Shown: positions 1 through 9,417 of the stretch, one piece after another | Position numbering within the stretch: the first letter of the stretch is position 1 | Layout: each line of letters opens with the position of its first letter | Assembly: GCA_019187405.1 (NCBI GenBank) | Contig: JABAQZ010000024.1 | Location: 1 to 56,953, forward strand | Origin: Ignavibacteria bacterium | GTDB taxonomy: Bacteria; Bacteroidota; Ignavibacteria; Tepidaquicellales; Tepidaquicellaceae | Direction: 5' to 3' | Length of the DNA stretch: 56,953 bases | Made by a program: the position numbers and the translations under genes | The notes under the pieces: generated by a model | The model's input: the letters and a program-made list of their open reading frames with translations, nothing else | The model's database searches: none | What the model was told of the DNA's origin: nothing

Positions 1-1891
1 AATTCTGAAACAACTGATGAGTTGTTGGTAAATTATTTGCTGTTGTATTTATAAATGACAATCCGCCGTTTGTTGTCTTTATTATCTGTCCTCCCTGTCC
101 AGTTGCAAATCCAGTGTTCGGATTTATGAAAAAAACTGTATTCAAAAACTCACTTGCTATCACCTGCTGATGAATCCAGTTCATTCCTCCATTTGTCGTC
201 TTGGCTATTTTTCCCGAATTCCCGCACATTACTCCATAATTGCTGTCCCAAAAAAACATTGATATTATATCACTTCCCATTTGATTATTTATGCTAAACC
301 AGCTGAATCCGGTGTTGGTCGATTTTCTAATCTTATCATTTGATGCAACTGCTATTATGTTCAATGAATCTATAAACCATACCGATTTCATTGCAATACT
401 CCCCTGCAGAAAAACATTCCAGTTATTTCCGGAATTCGTTGTTACAAGTGTAAAGTTTTGTGATATTGCTGCTCCGTAATCAGTATTTAAGAAATTTATA
501 TCTTCTACTGGTTGTCCGCTGCCTTCTGTTAATGTAAATATTCTAAACCAGTTTGTTCCTGCTGTTGTAGTTTTATACATTGAGCCTCCGCCTATACTAA
601 TAAAACCGCTATTCTCATCTGGAAAGTGAAGTCCATATATGTTTGTATCAAGTATCGGTACAGATAAACTAAACCATTCATTTCCTGAATTTGTAGTCTT
701 TTTCAAAAATGCCGTATCGCCGCATATATAACCCGTTGTTTCATTTGTAAAAAATACTTTATTCAGCCCCACTGTTGTTCCGAGTTCTATTCTATTCCAG
801 TTCAATCCGGAATCTGTGGTCTTTAGCAGTAATCCTTTCTCTCCGACTATGTAACCTGTATTTATCGTTGTGAAATATATGTCGTTGTATGTTTTTATAT
901 TCCCTGTCTGTCTTTCCCAAAGTTCTCCTGTGTTTGTTGTTCTTACAATAAGACCTCCTCCTCCTACTGTATAATATGTACTCGTATCGACTTTGTTGAT
1001 ATCCCAGAATATATTTATATCTCTCGGTATTGGCATAAATGTCGTGTCAAAAAACCAATTTACTCCGCCATTCGTTGTCTTACCTATTTCTCCATATTGA
1101 GTTGAAATAAAACCCGTTCTTACGTCTTTGAATATCATCGATCTTTCAATATCGCTTATATCAAATATACCAATGTTAAATATCTCCCATATTAAACCTG
1201 AATTAGTGCTTCTGCAAACCGAACTGTTATTTGACCATAAAGCATATATTAAACTGTCATTAACATAACATACATTCTGAAACACATCAAAAAAACTTCC
1301 AAGCTGATGCGTACTCCAGCTTAATCCGCCATTGGTTGTTGTAAATACAGCATTAAAACCACCGGACATACCTAAGTCGGCATTTAAAAAATCTATCGAA
1401 TATAATGTAAATGCCATTCCGTTTTGAATCATTGTCCAGCTATTACCACTGTTAGTTGTCTTTAGAACTATCCCCTGAAAACCACAAATATATCCTGTAT
1501 TTGAATTTGGAAAACTTATTTCATTTAATATATTAATTGTTCCGCTTGAAATACTTACCCAGTTCAATCCTCCATTTGTTGTCTTTGCTATATATCCGCT
1601 GTCACCAACAACAATGCAAGTATTTAAATTAATGCATTCGATGTCAGTTAAATTCAAAGATGTTATCTGCCCCAGCAACACCCAGTTCAATCCGCCGTTG
1701 GTAGTCTTGGTGACCGTTCCGGCTTTGCCGCAGGTATATCCTGTATTTCTGTCCCAGAAGTCAACCGAGTTAAGCGTTGCGCCAGTCGGCAGTGGTTGCA
1801 GCCAGAACCAGTTTGATTGTGCATATACTCCGATGACCGGAAGGAAAATGAAAATAGACAGAATGTAAATTTGTATTTTTATGTTTCTCAT
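1..1891 (-). CDS. Secreted Ycf48/BNR-like multi-repeat beta-propeller protein (C-terminus beyond window)
   Basis: The reading frame opens at an ATG at 1891 on the minus strand and stays open to the left window edge (about 630 codons seen), so the C-terminus is missing. The first ~25 residues form a signal peptide ending VYAQS, indicating export. The mature part has about 14 copies of a motif close to KTTNGGxxW, alternating with NTGYICG-like segments. This is the pattern of the Ycf48/HCF136 and BNR or sialidase-type propeller repeats. No catalytic residues are visible. Such proteins in the FCB group usually end in a T9SS sorting domain, which here would lie outside the window. The role is unknown; a cell-surface or secreted binding protein is inference. 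Confidence 0.85.
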   Translation of the reverse strand, partial: MRNIKIQIYILSIFIFLPVIGVYAQSNWFWLQPLPTGATLNSVDFWDRNTGYTCGKAGTVTKTTNGGLNWVLLGQITSLNLTDIECINLNTCIVVGDSGYIAKTTNGGLNWVSISSGTINILNEISFPNSNTGYICGFQGIVLKTTNSGNSWTMIQNGMAFTLYSIDFLNADLGMSGGFNAVFTTTNGGLSWSTHQLGSFFDVFQNVCYVNDSLIYALWSNNSSVCRSTNSGLIWEIFNIGIFDISDIERSMIFKDVRTGFISTQYGEIGKTTNGGVNWFFDTTFMPIPRDINIFWDINKVDTSTYYTVGGGGLIVRTTNTGELWERQTGNIKTYNDIYFTTINTGYIVGEKGLLLKTTDSGLNWNRIELGTTVGLNKVFFTNETTGYICGDTAFLKKTTNSGNEWFSLSVPILDTNIYGLHFPDENSGFISIGGGSMYKTTTAGTNWFRIFTLTEGSGQPVEDINFLNTDYGAAISQNFTLVTTNSGNNWNVFLQGSIAMKSVWFIDSLNIIAVASNDKIRKSTNTGFSWFSINNQMGSDIISMFFWDSNYGVMCGNSGKIAKTTNGGMNWIHQQVIASEFLNTVFFINPNTGFATGQGGQIIKTTNGGLSFINTTANNLPTTHQLFQN

Positions 1892-2090
1892 AAAAATTAT
1901 TTTGAGAAAATATATACTAAGTTAATCTTTTAAAAAATTATTAAAGATATTCATTGTCAACAATAGCTCCATTCATACAGATTTTTGAGTGAACTTAAAA
2001 TCAATTTGTATTCAAGCTAAAGATAAAGATTAGAATTGTCAAATGGTAAAAAATGCGATTTGTGAAAAAATGGATTTTGTTGTTTTGAGC

Positions 2091-2196
2091 GGTGTGGGAG
2101 AAACCGTTTAAACGGTTTCTGAGAAGCGTTACGGGAGATGTCGCATCTCTGGGCGAAGGGGGTAGAAACCGTTTAAACGGTTTCTACTCCCACACC
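2091..2196. repeat. Compound palindromic repeat element (two copies of an 18-bp palindrome)
   Basis: Two copies of the perfect palindrome AAACCGTTTAAACGGTTT lie at 2101-2118 and 2166-2183. They are flanked by outer inverted arms GGTGTGGGAG (from 2091) and CTCCCACACC (ending 2196). The whole unit is therefore an inverted repeat of about 106 bp around a roughly 45-bp centre. The same 18-bp palindrome recurs at 41654-41671 inside a coding sequence. This resembles a small dispersed REP or MITE-like element. Confidence 0.75.
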
Positions 2197-2206
2197 CTAC
2201 AAACTC

Positions 2207-2359
2207 TCACTTCACCAACAAACACTTCTTCTTATCCTTTTACACTCCATCAGCATACAATCTATAAAAATACACTCCGCTCGGAAGCCTGCTTCCGTCA
2301 AAATATCTTTCATTAATTTCCGTCAAACTGTATTCACATACTTTCTCTGAAATTATTAA
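2207..2359 (-). pseudogene. Remnant of a T9SS sorting-domain C-terminus
   Basis: Reading the minus strand gives a fragment with FDGSRLPSGVYFYRLYADG, the typical last strands of a type A sorting domain. It is followed by an in-frame stop at 2240-2242, and the same frame continues with KDKKKCLLVK and a stop at 2207-2209, matching the usual basic end of these domains. Upstream the frame closes within about 40 codons, so no N-terminal part remains. It is best read as the decayed end of a secreted-protein gene, just upstream (minus sense) of the palindromic element. Confidence 0.6.
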
Positions 2360-2482
2360 TTAGTGGAATATTTTTATTTCTCAAATCCCATCTATTCAAA
2401 TTCTCATCATATTCTTTTAAAGGATTAATCGGACGCTTACGACTCTGAATCAAATTATATAAGGATAATAAATTTTTGTAAT

Positions 2483-3976
2483 TCACTTTTTGCTTCCAGA
2501 TTGTCCTTTAAACTCTGATAATTTACTTAACAGCCATTGCTTTTTGTTTGATTTTGAAAACTTAACCTCTTTGCTTAATCTCTCTGATTCAAATAAGTCG
2601 GGCTTCTGTTTTAATTTAAAAAGCCTATAAAGAAAATTTCCAAATAAGGTTTGTCCATCTTTCCATTTTTGCGTAATGGATTTATTTCTGCTAATAAAAT
2701 GTTTGAATGAATCATAAAAAGAAAGAAAAGATTCATAATCATTGAGTTCATAGTAATTCATCATCTGCAGATTTTTCAAATAATATTTCATTGTAAATAA
2801 ATCATAATCAACCAGAAGAATCTGCTCTAACGATTTTTCAAATTCTTTTTTTGCAAAATATAAATGTGCATTCGAAAATTTTTCAAGATTGTCTCTTGCT
2901 TCAGAATGAACTTTTGCTATAAATTTTTTGGTAAAGTTTTCTATAAAGTCCGCATCTCCGGCAATGCATGCAGTCTGGACTATTGAAATAAAGGGAACTG
3001 TACCTAAAAATCCGTCTTCGTTTAGAATTACATTGTCTCTAATTTGCATTTTATAAATATCGAGAAGTTCACTGTTCTTATTAAGTTCAACATCATTTAA
3101 ATTGGATAAACATTCGCAAAGGCATGCATACAAAATGTATTTGTCGGATTTGGAGAAAGACCCTGACTCCACTTCAAGAGTTTTCTTAAATTCCCAATAC
3201 TTTTTAAAAGAATCTTTGTCAATGCTTGATAAATACGATTTGTAGTAAGCATTCAGAACTCTGTAAAGTGTGAGTGATTTAGTTTTCATCAATTCGAGTA
3301 GCTCTTCAATCATATTGTGTGAATCGGCTTTTTCGAGAAACGAACTGAGCGGGTTGGTCTTTCTTTCAGGATTATGATCCGAATAAAACGAGTGAGAATT
3401 ATTATTTGCTTTAATTAGAAGAACAATGAAATTCGAAATCAGAAAATTGAAATGTGAATCAAGTTCCTCATTCATTTTTGGGTGAACATCATATTCGGCA
3501 CTGAATCCGAATTTCAGCAAATATAATCTCGACATAAAATCGAAATAATTCTCCGCGGGAATTTTCTTACTTTTGTAAGAATCATTAACCGATCTCTCTA
3601 TGACGTTAAAATTTGTTTTGAATAACTTAACGAGTTCTCTTTCATTGAGCACATCGAGAAAATTATATCCCGTCTGCAGTTCATCTTTCAAATAATATTC
3701 TACCTTTAGAAAATTTTCTGCAAGCTTCGTCAAATCGAATACCAAATTCTTAAAAATCCCATAGTTGTAATTTTTATATGGATACAATTCCTTCCAGACT
3801 TTTTCGCGTTCTAATTTCGGACTGATGAATTCCGGCGCAAATTTTTTGATGTGTTTATAAAGTGCGGTTACATACGATTTCCTGTTGAAAAATGACGAAC
3901 TAACGAAGTCGTCAAATCTTTTTAACTCTTCGGTAGTAAATGTTTTTAATATCTGAATTAATGACGAGCTGTGCAT
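2483..3976 (-). CDS. Conserved hypothetical protein, 497 aa, helical
   Basis: I do not recognise a function. The 497-aa product is rich in Lys, Leu, Phe and Ser with predicted helical character and no signal peptide or membrane segment, so it is probably cytoplasmic. The N-terminus (EELKRFDDFVSSSFFN) is a pattern I associate with hypothetical proteins of Bacteroidetes and Ignavibacteria. The start at 3976 is supported by AAAGGA a few bases upstream. It is transcribed alone, divergent from the large secreted protein at 4278, and has no obvious operon partner. No catalytic motif or metal site is visible. Confidence 0.7.
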   Translation of the reverse strand: MHSSSLIQILKTFTTEELKRFDDFVSSSFFNRKSYVTALYKHIKKFAPEFISPKLEREKVWKELYPYKNYNYGIFKNLVFDLTKLAENFLKVEYYLKDELQTGYNFLDVLNERELVKLFKTNFNVIERSVNDSYKSKKIPAENYFDFMSRLYLLKFGFSAEYDVHPKMNEELDSHFNFLISNFIVLLIKANNNSHSFYSDHNPERKTNPLSSFLEKADSHNMIEELLELMKTKSLTLYRVLNAYYKSYLSSIDKDSFKKYWEFKKTLEVESGSFSKSDKYILYACLCECLSNLNDVELNKNSELLDIYKMQIRDNVILNEDGFLGTVPFISIVQTACIAGDADFIENFTKKFIAKVHSEARDNLEKFSNAHLYFAKKEFEKSLEQILLVDYDLFTMKYYLKNLQMMNYYELNDYESFLSFYDSFKHFISRNKSITQKWKDGQTLFGNFLYRLFKLKQKPDLFESERLSKEVKFSKSNKKQWLLSKLSEFKGQSGSKK

Positions 3977-4277
3977 AATTTCGTCCTTTCAATATGAAAA
4001 ACTAACTCAGGAGTGAAACTGTATTTTGTAAAAAAATAATGCAATTATGCCTTATTTGATAGTGCTTAATTATTATAAAATTGAATTTTCAGTATGAAGA
4101 CTTGTAAAAAATTTCTTTGCACTTTAAATAACTTCGGGTTTATTTTTGCCTAAGTTCTTTAACAAAATAATAACCTTGTGTCACGGTTGCAAACGTTTCA
4201 CTACTAAAGGCATACGCGTATGCCGGTTATTATTTTGGCTTTTAAAAAAGGTTTTGAGAATTTTAAAAAACATAAAA
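3977..4277. promoter_or_regulatory. Divergent intergenic region with a 16-bp palindrome
   Basis: About 300 bp separate two divergent genes. The region is AT-rich apart from a perfect 16-bp palindrome GGCATACGCGTATGCC at 4209-4224, about 55 bp before the start chosen for the downstream gene. The frame of that gene extends back through here from a TTG, but the extension is basic and lacks signal-peptide character, so I treat the region as non-coding. The palindrome could be an operator or a dispersed repeat; neither can be decided here. Confidence 0.4.
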
Positions 4278-7200
4278 ATGAAAAAGTTAATTCATAAACT
4301 CAAACTATTATCGCTTATAATTTTTTCCGCTGCAATGGCTGACACCGCAGACAGCAAAAGCGAAAGTTCAAATATCAAAAATTCGGCTATGTTATTTGAC
4401 ACACTTTGTTATTACGATACCTGCGCTGTTATAGCAGATTCCGGAAGAACCGTTGTAATAAATTCTGATCTGGTTACAACATATATTCGTGTTTACAACG
4501 GATGCACTCTAGTTATTAACTCCGGCGTAACCGTAACTCTAATAGGTGATGTACATCCTGAAAATGAACTCATACTTTTCAGCGGAGGAACAATCACAGG
4601 TCAGGGTTTGCTAAAAACTCACGGTAATCCGGACCCTGTTCATGATGTGATTATGGAAATTCGTGAAAACTCTGTGTTTGATGTTGAAGTTAAGTCAAGT
4701 TCCGGAAGAGCTGTTTTTCTAAATGGGTACAACGAAAATTTTATTTCAGCGAAAAAGAATATTACTATCGATGCAGGAGCACAAATGCTTTACTCCGGAA
4801 GCAGCGGGAATAGCCGGCTGACTTTGTACGGAAATATTTTAAACAACGGAAAACTATGGTCATCATCGGGACTGATTAATTTCAAAGGTCAAACCATAAC
4901 TAATAACGACTCTGTCTATGCCGATATCGAAATAGATACAAACTGCACTATAAACGGAGCCGGAGCATGGCTATGTACTTATCTTTATGTAATGCCATAC
5001 AGGACTTTATATTTGGACAACAATATCAATCTAAGTGTCCGAAATTTTATTTTACAACCAAATGCTGATGTCAATTTGAATACATACTCTTTGACTCTCA
5101 GGGATTATGCTTTTTATAATTATACCGACGTTTTGATGTATGATTCGACTCTCATAAGCAATGGACAGATTTTTACTAACGGAACAGGAGTCAGGTTGAA
5201 TATGGATACTACTGCAAGCTTAAGAGTGCCGCTAATTGCCGATAGCGGAAATATTTTAATCATGACTCTCTTTGGGAGCAGAACAATATTTGACACGACT
5301 ATTACGATAAATGTTAATGCTTCATTCAACAGCAGTAACGAAGTTATATTCAAAGATGATGTTTTCAATAACGGATATCTTAATTTGAACTTTTGCAAGT
5401 TCAGAGGAAGTAGTCTTGTTAATAACGGAACTGTTTGTAGCGGGATATTTGACTTTGATTCCGATTGTAATTTCAGCGGAAGCGGGTATTGGACTTGCTC
5501 TTCTTATACTTATTTGAAATCTAATCGAACCATGACCTTGCAAAGCAACGTAAACATTAGAAACAATACATTTGAAATCGAACCAAATGCAGTTTTGAAT
5601 TTAAATGGATATAATTTCAATCTCGACCATCTCGACTCAACAAGCGGAAACTTTATTGTTGACAGTGCGGCAACAATTACGGGTGATGGCGAAGTTGTTG
5701 CAAAAGGTTACCCGCAAATATTCCGCGTAGATATTTTTAATCACTATCATTCTAACTTTAACTCAAAGCTAAGAGTTGAATCCGGAATTTTGTATATGAG
5801 TAGTTCTATAGCTTCGGAAAATAATAAAACAATTATCAATAAATCTGTTAGAATTGACTCGGGTGCAATATTATCGACGACCAGTTACAGCGATACGCTG
5901 ATTGCAAAAGACAGCATAATTAACAAAGGCACAATGTACGGCTCATTTAAATTATCCGGGAATACTTTTATCAATAACGGAATCGTTACATCGGCAAGCA
6001 TATACTTCGGTTCGAATTTTTCAAGCGGTGTTCCGCAGACTTTGCAGGGAACAGGAAGTTTTGCCGAACCAAGTAATTGTATTATAACAAACGGAGCGAG
6101 TGTTTCATTGATTTCGAATCATCAATTATTCAATCTTCAGATTGACAGTGGAGGAACATTCGATATTTCAAATCAAACTTTGAAAATCTCCGGACTTGGA
6201 ACAGTATCAATTGTAAATAACGGAACATTTATCACAAACGGAAGCACCGTAGAATTTAATAATCAAAATAACGCCCAATATTTTCCTGTTGCAAACATTA
6301 ATTATAATAATGTAATAGTAAACAATCCGCAAGGAGTGTTAATGTCAGGCAATGTTACATTACCTGCTCTTCTGACTTTATCAATCGGCGATATCGAACT
6401 GAATAATTTTGTAATTACTTTGACTCCGTCGGCAACTTTAGTCGAGACTCCCGGCAATACAGTAAAAGGAAATGGTTACATTACAACGACAAGAAATATT
6501 AACTCTCCTTCTGGTTTAAATGTCGGAGGTCTTGGAGCGGTAATTACAACTTCTTCAAATCTCGGTATGACGGAAATCCGCAGAGGGCATTTGGTTCAAT
6601 ACGGACTCGCTGGAAAAAACAGCATTGCAAGATATTTCGATATTGAACCAACGAACAATTCTAATTTAAATGCAACTCTAAGTTTCAAATATGATGAAAG
6701 TGAACTGGATACTTTAAACGAATCAGAGCTTGGGTTATATAAGTCAACTAACGGCGGATTAAATTATAGTTTCATAGGCGGAGCAAGCGATACAGCCAAT
6801 AATCAAATTACATTAACGGGAATAAATGATTTTTCAAGATGGTCTGCGAGCGAATATTCCTTTCCGATGCCGGCAAGCATTACTCTTATCATCGAAGGAT
6901 TGCTTGATGAAATCACTTTTCTTTTAAACTCAGTTGACACAGTTACTATTTTATTGGCTAATTCAACTCCGCCTTATAACATAATAGATTCTTCAAGAAG
7001 CACAATTGATTCAATTAACTACACCGGTGAATTTTTGTTCAGCAATGCGCCGTCGGGAGTTTATTACATTATAGTAAAACATAGAAACGGAATCGAGACT
7101 TGGAGTAAATCCGGAGGAGAAATTTATAATATAGGGAAAAATTTGATTTATGATTTTACTATTGCTCAGACACAGGCATACGGAGACAATCAAATTTCTA

Positions 7201-7409
7201 AGGCAGGAAGGTGGTGCATTTACAGCGGAGATGTCAATCAGGACGGAATAATCGAAGGAGAAGATTTACTGTTAATTGATAATGATGCCGCCGGTTTTCT
7301 TATAGGTTATTCGGTATCTGATTTGAATGGAGACGGCATTGTTGACGGCACTGATATGTTAATTGCCGGAAATAATTCAGATAATTTTATATATGTTATC
7401 AAACCGTAA
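4278..7409 (+). CDS. Large secreted repeat protein with C-terminal dockerin-like EF-hand pair
   Basis: The ATG at 4278 gives a 1043-aa protein with a good signal peptide (MKKLIHKLKLLSLIIFSAA, cleavage near AMA/D). An in-frame TTG further upstream adds 44 non-signal residues and was not used. The body consists of beta-rich segments with many NNG and NNGT turns, typical of a beta-helix or adhesin-like surface protein. The last ~70 residues hold two calcium-loop motifs, DVNQDGIIEGED and DLNGDGIVDGTD, as in type I dockerins. The last ~165 residues match the end of the protein at 35305-37371. There is no T9SS NPFNP tag. A terminator follows at 7466. The function is probably surface or extracellular, by inference. 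Confidence 0.8.
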   Translation: MKKLIHKLKLLSLIIFSAAMADTADSKSESSNIKNSAMLFDTLCYYDTCAVIADSGRTVVINSDLVTTYIRVYNGCTLVINSGVTVTLIGDVHPENELILFSGGTITGQGLLKTHGNPDPVHDVIMEIRENSVFDVEVKSSSGRAVFLNGYNENFISAKKNITIDAGAQMLYSGSSGNSRLTLYGNILNNGKLWSSSGLINFKGQTITNNDSVYADIEIDTNCTINGAGAWLCTYLYVMPYRTLYLDNNINLSVRNFILQPNADVNLNTYSLTLRDYAFYNYTDVLMYDSTLISNGQIFTNGTGVRLNMDTTASLRVPLIADSGNILIMTLFGSRTIFDTTITINVNASFNSSNEVIFKDDVFNNGYLNLNFCKFRGSSLVNNGTVCSGIFDFDSDCNFSGSGYWTCSSYTYLKSNRTMTLQSNVNIRNNTFEIEPNAVLNLNGYNFNLDHLDSTSGNFIVDSAATITGDGEVVAKGYPQIFRVDIFNHYHSNFNSKLRVESGILYMSSSIASENNKTIINKSVRIDSGAILSTTSYSDTLIAKDSIINKGTMYGSFKLSGNTFINNGIVTSASIYFGSNFSSGVPQTLQGTGSFAEPSNCIITNGASVSLISNHQLFNLQIDSGGTFDISNQTLKISGLGTVSIVNNGTFITNGSTVEFNNQNNAQYFPVANINYNNVIVNNPQGVLMSGNVTLPALLTLSIGDIELNNFVITLTPSATLVETPGNTVKGNGYITTTRNINSPSGLNVGGLGAVITTSSNLGMTEIRRGHLVQYGLAGKNSIARYFDIEPTNNSNLNATLSFKYDESELDTLNESELGLYKSTNGGLNYSFIGGASDTANNQITLTGINDFSRWSASEYSFPMPASITLIIEGLLDEITFLLNSVDTVTILLANSTPPYNIIDSSRSTIDSINYTGEFLFSNAPSGVYYIIVKHRNGIETWSKSGGEIYNIGKNLIYDFTIAQTQAYGDNQISKAGRWCIYSGDVNQDGIIEGEDLLLIDNDAAGFLIGYSVSDLNGDGIVDGTDMLIAGNNSDNFIYVIKP

Positions 7410-7465
7410 ATTCGCGGGATATCAAATGTAGTTCATTTACTTAAAAATATTTATTAATAATTAAC

Positions 7466-7497
7466 ATCCGCAGGATTTCTCCTGCGGATTTTTTTTA
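7466..7497 (+). terminator. Rho-independent terminator
   Basis: A perfect 10-bp stem ATCCGCAGGA / TCCTGCGGAT with a 4-nt loop is followed by a T run. It lies 57 bp after the dockerin-like gene. Confidence 0.85.
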
Positions 7498-7650
7498 TTA
7501 TCAAAAGATTACTTCTGAAGACAATTGAAATAATCAAAACAACAATTATTTTGATTACAAATAAGAATCCACTCAATGTTTAATTTATAAGTTGAATAAA
7601 ATTACTAATAATTAGAATTTATATGAATTATATTTGTTCATAAAATTCGG

Positions 7651-9414
7651 ATGAAATCTCTCTTACCTTTAATTCCTTATTTCGGCAGATACAGGAAAAA
7701 ACTTTTTCTCGGATTTTTTTTCATTCTTATTTCCATTGGAGCTAATAGTCTGTATCCGCTTGTAATTGGCGCTGCGATTGACGATCTGACTTCGGGTGTT
7801 TACAGACACAGTATGCTTATATATGCTTTAAGCGGAATAAGCCTTATAGTTTTCAGCGGAATTTTTTTATTTTTAATCAGACAACACATCATTGTTGTTT
7901 CAAGGGAAATCGAAAATGACATCCGGCATGATTTCTTTGCGCATCTACAGCTGCTGCCGAGAAGTTTTTACAATACCAGATCGACCGGAGACATTATGGC
8001 TCACGCAACAAATGATATTGGAAATGTACGTAACTTTGTCGGTCCCGGCATCATGTATTCAATGCAGACGGTTACAAGAACGGTTTTTACGCTAACCATT
8101 TTATTTTCCATCAACTGGTCTGTTACTCTTCTTGCACTAGCGCCTCTCCCATTGATAACATTTATCGTATATAATGTCGGGAAATTGACATTTAACCGAT
8201 CAAAGAAAGTTTATGAAATTTTCTCTGACATCACTACCAGAGCGCAGGAAGCGCTTTCCGGTATAAGAGTTATTAAATCTTACGTCAGAGAAGAATATGA
8301 AATAAAAGAGTTTGACAAACTGTCACAAGACTATCTTAAGAAAAATCTCAGCCTTGCAAAAGTTCAGTCATTCTCATTTCCCATGATGTTTCTTCTCACA
8401 AGCTTATCCATTATCATAGTAATTTATTTCGGCGGTCTTCAGGTTTTTGACGGCAAAATGACTCTTGGAAATATTTCATCCTTCGTCGTTTATCTCGGTC
8501 AGCTAACATGGCCAATGATTGCTTTCGGCTGGATTATCAATCTCATTCAGCGAGCTGCTCCTTCCATGCAAAGATTAAATGACATTATTAACACTAAACC
8601 CGAAATTGCTGATAATGATGAGACTGATTTCAGCATTAAACCGGATAACATTAAAGGCGATATTGAATTTAGAAATGTGTCATTCAGATATCCTTATTCC
8701 GCAAATTACATTTTGAAAAACATTAATCTGCACATAAGAAAAGGAACTTCACTTGGGATTATAGGTCATACAGGTTCAGGCAAAAGCACATTGATAAATC
8801 TCATTCCAAGAATTTGGGATGCAACCGGTGGAAATATTTATATTGATGGATATGAAATCAAAAAAATCCCTCTTGGAGTATTGCGAGGTGCGATCGGAAT
8901 TGTTCCTCAAGAATCTTTTTTATTCTCCAATACAATTGAAAAAAATATTTCATATTCAGAAGACAATATTAATGGTGATGAAGTTGTTTCAAGTTCAAAA
9001 ATTGCCGGATTATATAAAGACCTGATTAATTTTCCAGATGGTTTCGGGACTATTCTCGGTGAAAGAGGTATAACATTATCCGGCGGTCAAAAGCAGAGGA
9101 CGTCAATCGCAAGGGCTGTTTACAAAAAACCGGAAATTCTTATTCTCGATGATTCACTTTCTGCAGTTGATACAAAAACTGAGGAAGAAATTCTGGAAGA
9201 GCTTAAATCCGTCATGAAAAACAGAACAAGCATTATCATTTCTCACAGAATATCGACGATTAAAAATGCAAACAATATTATTGTCATAAGCGGCGCAGTA
9301 ATTAAGGAAGAAGGAACACATAATGAGCTTGTTGCTCTTGATGGCATATATGCCGATATTTACCGAAAGCAGCTTCTCGAAGAAGAAATCAAAGATTATA
9401 AGTTTAGAAATTAA
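7651..9414 (+). CDS. ABC exporter half-transporter, subunit with degenerate Walker B
   Basis: A 587-aa type I ABC exporter half: about six membrane helices in residues 15-310, then a nucleotide-binding domain. Walker A is GHTGSGKST (~372), the Q-loop VPQESFLF, the signature LSGGQKQ (~476) and the H-loop SHRIS (~532). The Walker B end is ILILDDS (~500), with Asp where the catalytic Glu should be. This is the hallmark of the degenerate-site subunit in heterodimeric exporters of the TM287/288, YheI/YheH and LmrCD type. It lies 3 bp before the second half-transporter and so forms an operon and presumably a heterodimer. The substrate is unknown (multidrug or lipid in relatives). Confidence 0.93.
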   Translation: MKSLLPLIPYFGRYRKKLFLGFFFILISIGANSLYPLVIGAAIDDLTSGVYRHSMLIYALSGISLIVFSGIFLFLIRQHIIVVSREIENDIRHDFFAHLQLLPRSFYNTRSTGDIMAHATNDIGNVRNFVGPGIMYSMQTVTRTVFTLTILFSINWSVTLLALAPLPLITFIVYNVGKLTFNRSKKVYEIFSDITTRAQEALSGIRVIKSYVREEYEIKEFDKLSQDYLKKNLSLAKVQSFSFPMMFLLTSLSIIIVIYFGGLQVFDGKMTLGNISSFVVYLGQLTWPMIAFGWIINLIQRAAPSMQRLNDIINTKPEIADNDETDFSIKPDNIKGDIEFRNVSFRYPYSANYILKNINLHIRKGTSLGIIGHTGSGKSTLINLIPRIWDATGGNIYIDGYEIKKIPLGVLRGAIGIVPQESFLFSNTIEKNISYSEDNINGDEVVSSSKIAGLYKDLINFPDGFGTILGERGITLSGGQKQRTSIARAVYKKPEILILDDSLSAVDTKTEEEILEELKSVMKNRTSIIISHRISTIKNANNIIVISGAVIKEEGTHNELVALDGIYADIYRKQLLEEEIKDYKFRN

Positions 9415-9417
9415 TTA

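Larger units (their letters stand above)
1892..2482. other. Intergenic region with palindromic element and decayed gene end
   Basis: This 591-bp stretch has no intact gene. It contains the compound palindromic element at 2091-2196 and a sorting-domain remnant at 2207-2359, both listed separately. The rest (1892-2090 and 2360-2482) is AT-rich, and I see nothing else in it. Confidence 0.6.

Noticed and set aside
2092-2316. Plus-strand open frame of 74 codons
   Set aside because: It is made of the palindromic element and the reverse of the decayed sorting-domain stub; it has no start signal and no family resemblance.
4146-4277. N-terminal extension of the large dockerin-like protein from a TTG
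   Set aside because: The extension is basic and precedes a complete signal peptide that begins at the ATG at 4278.
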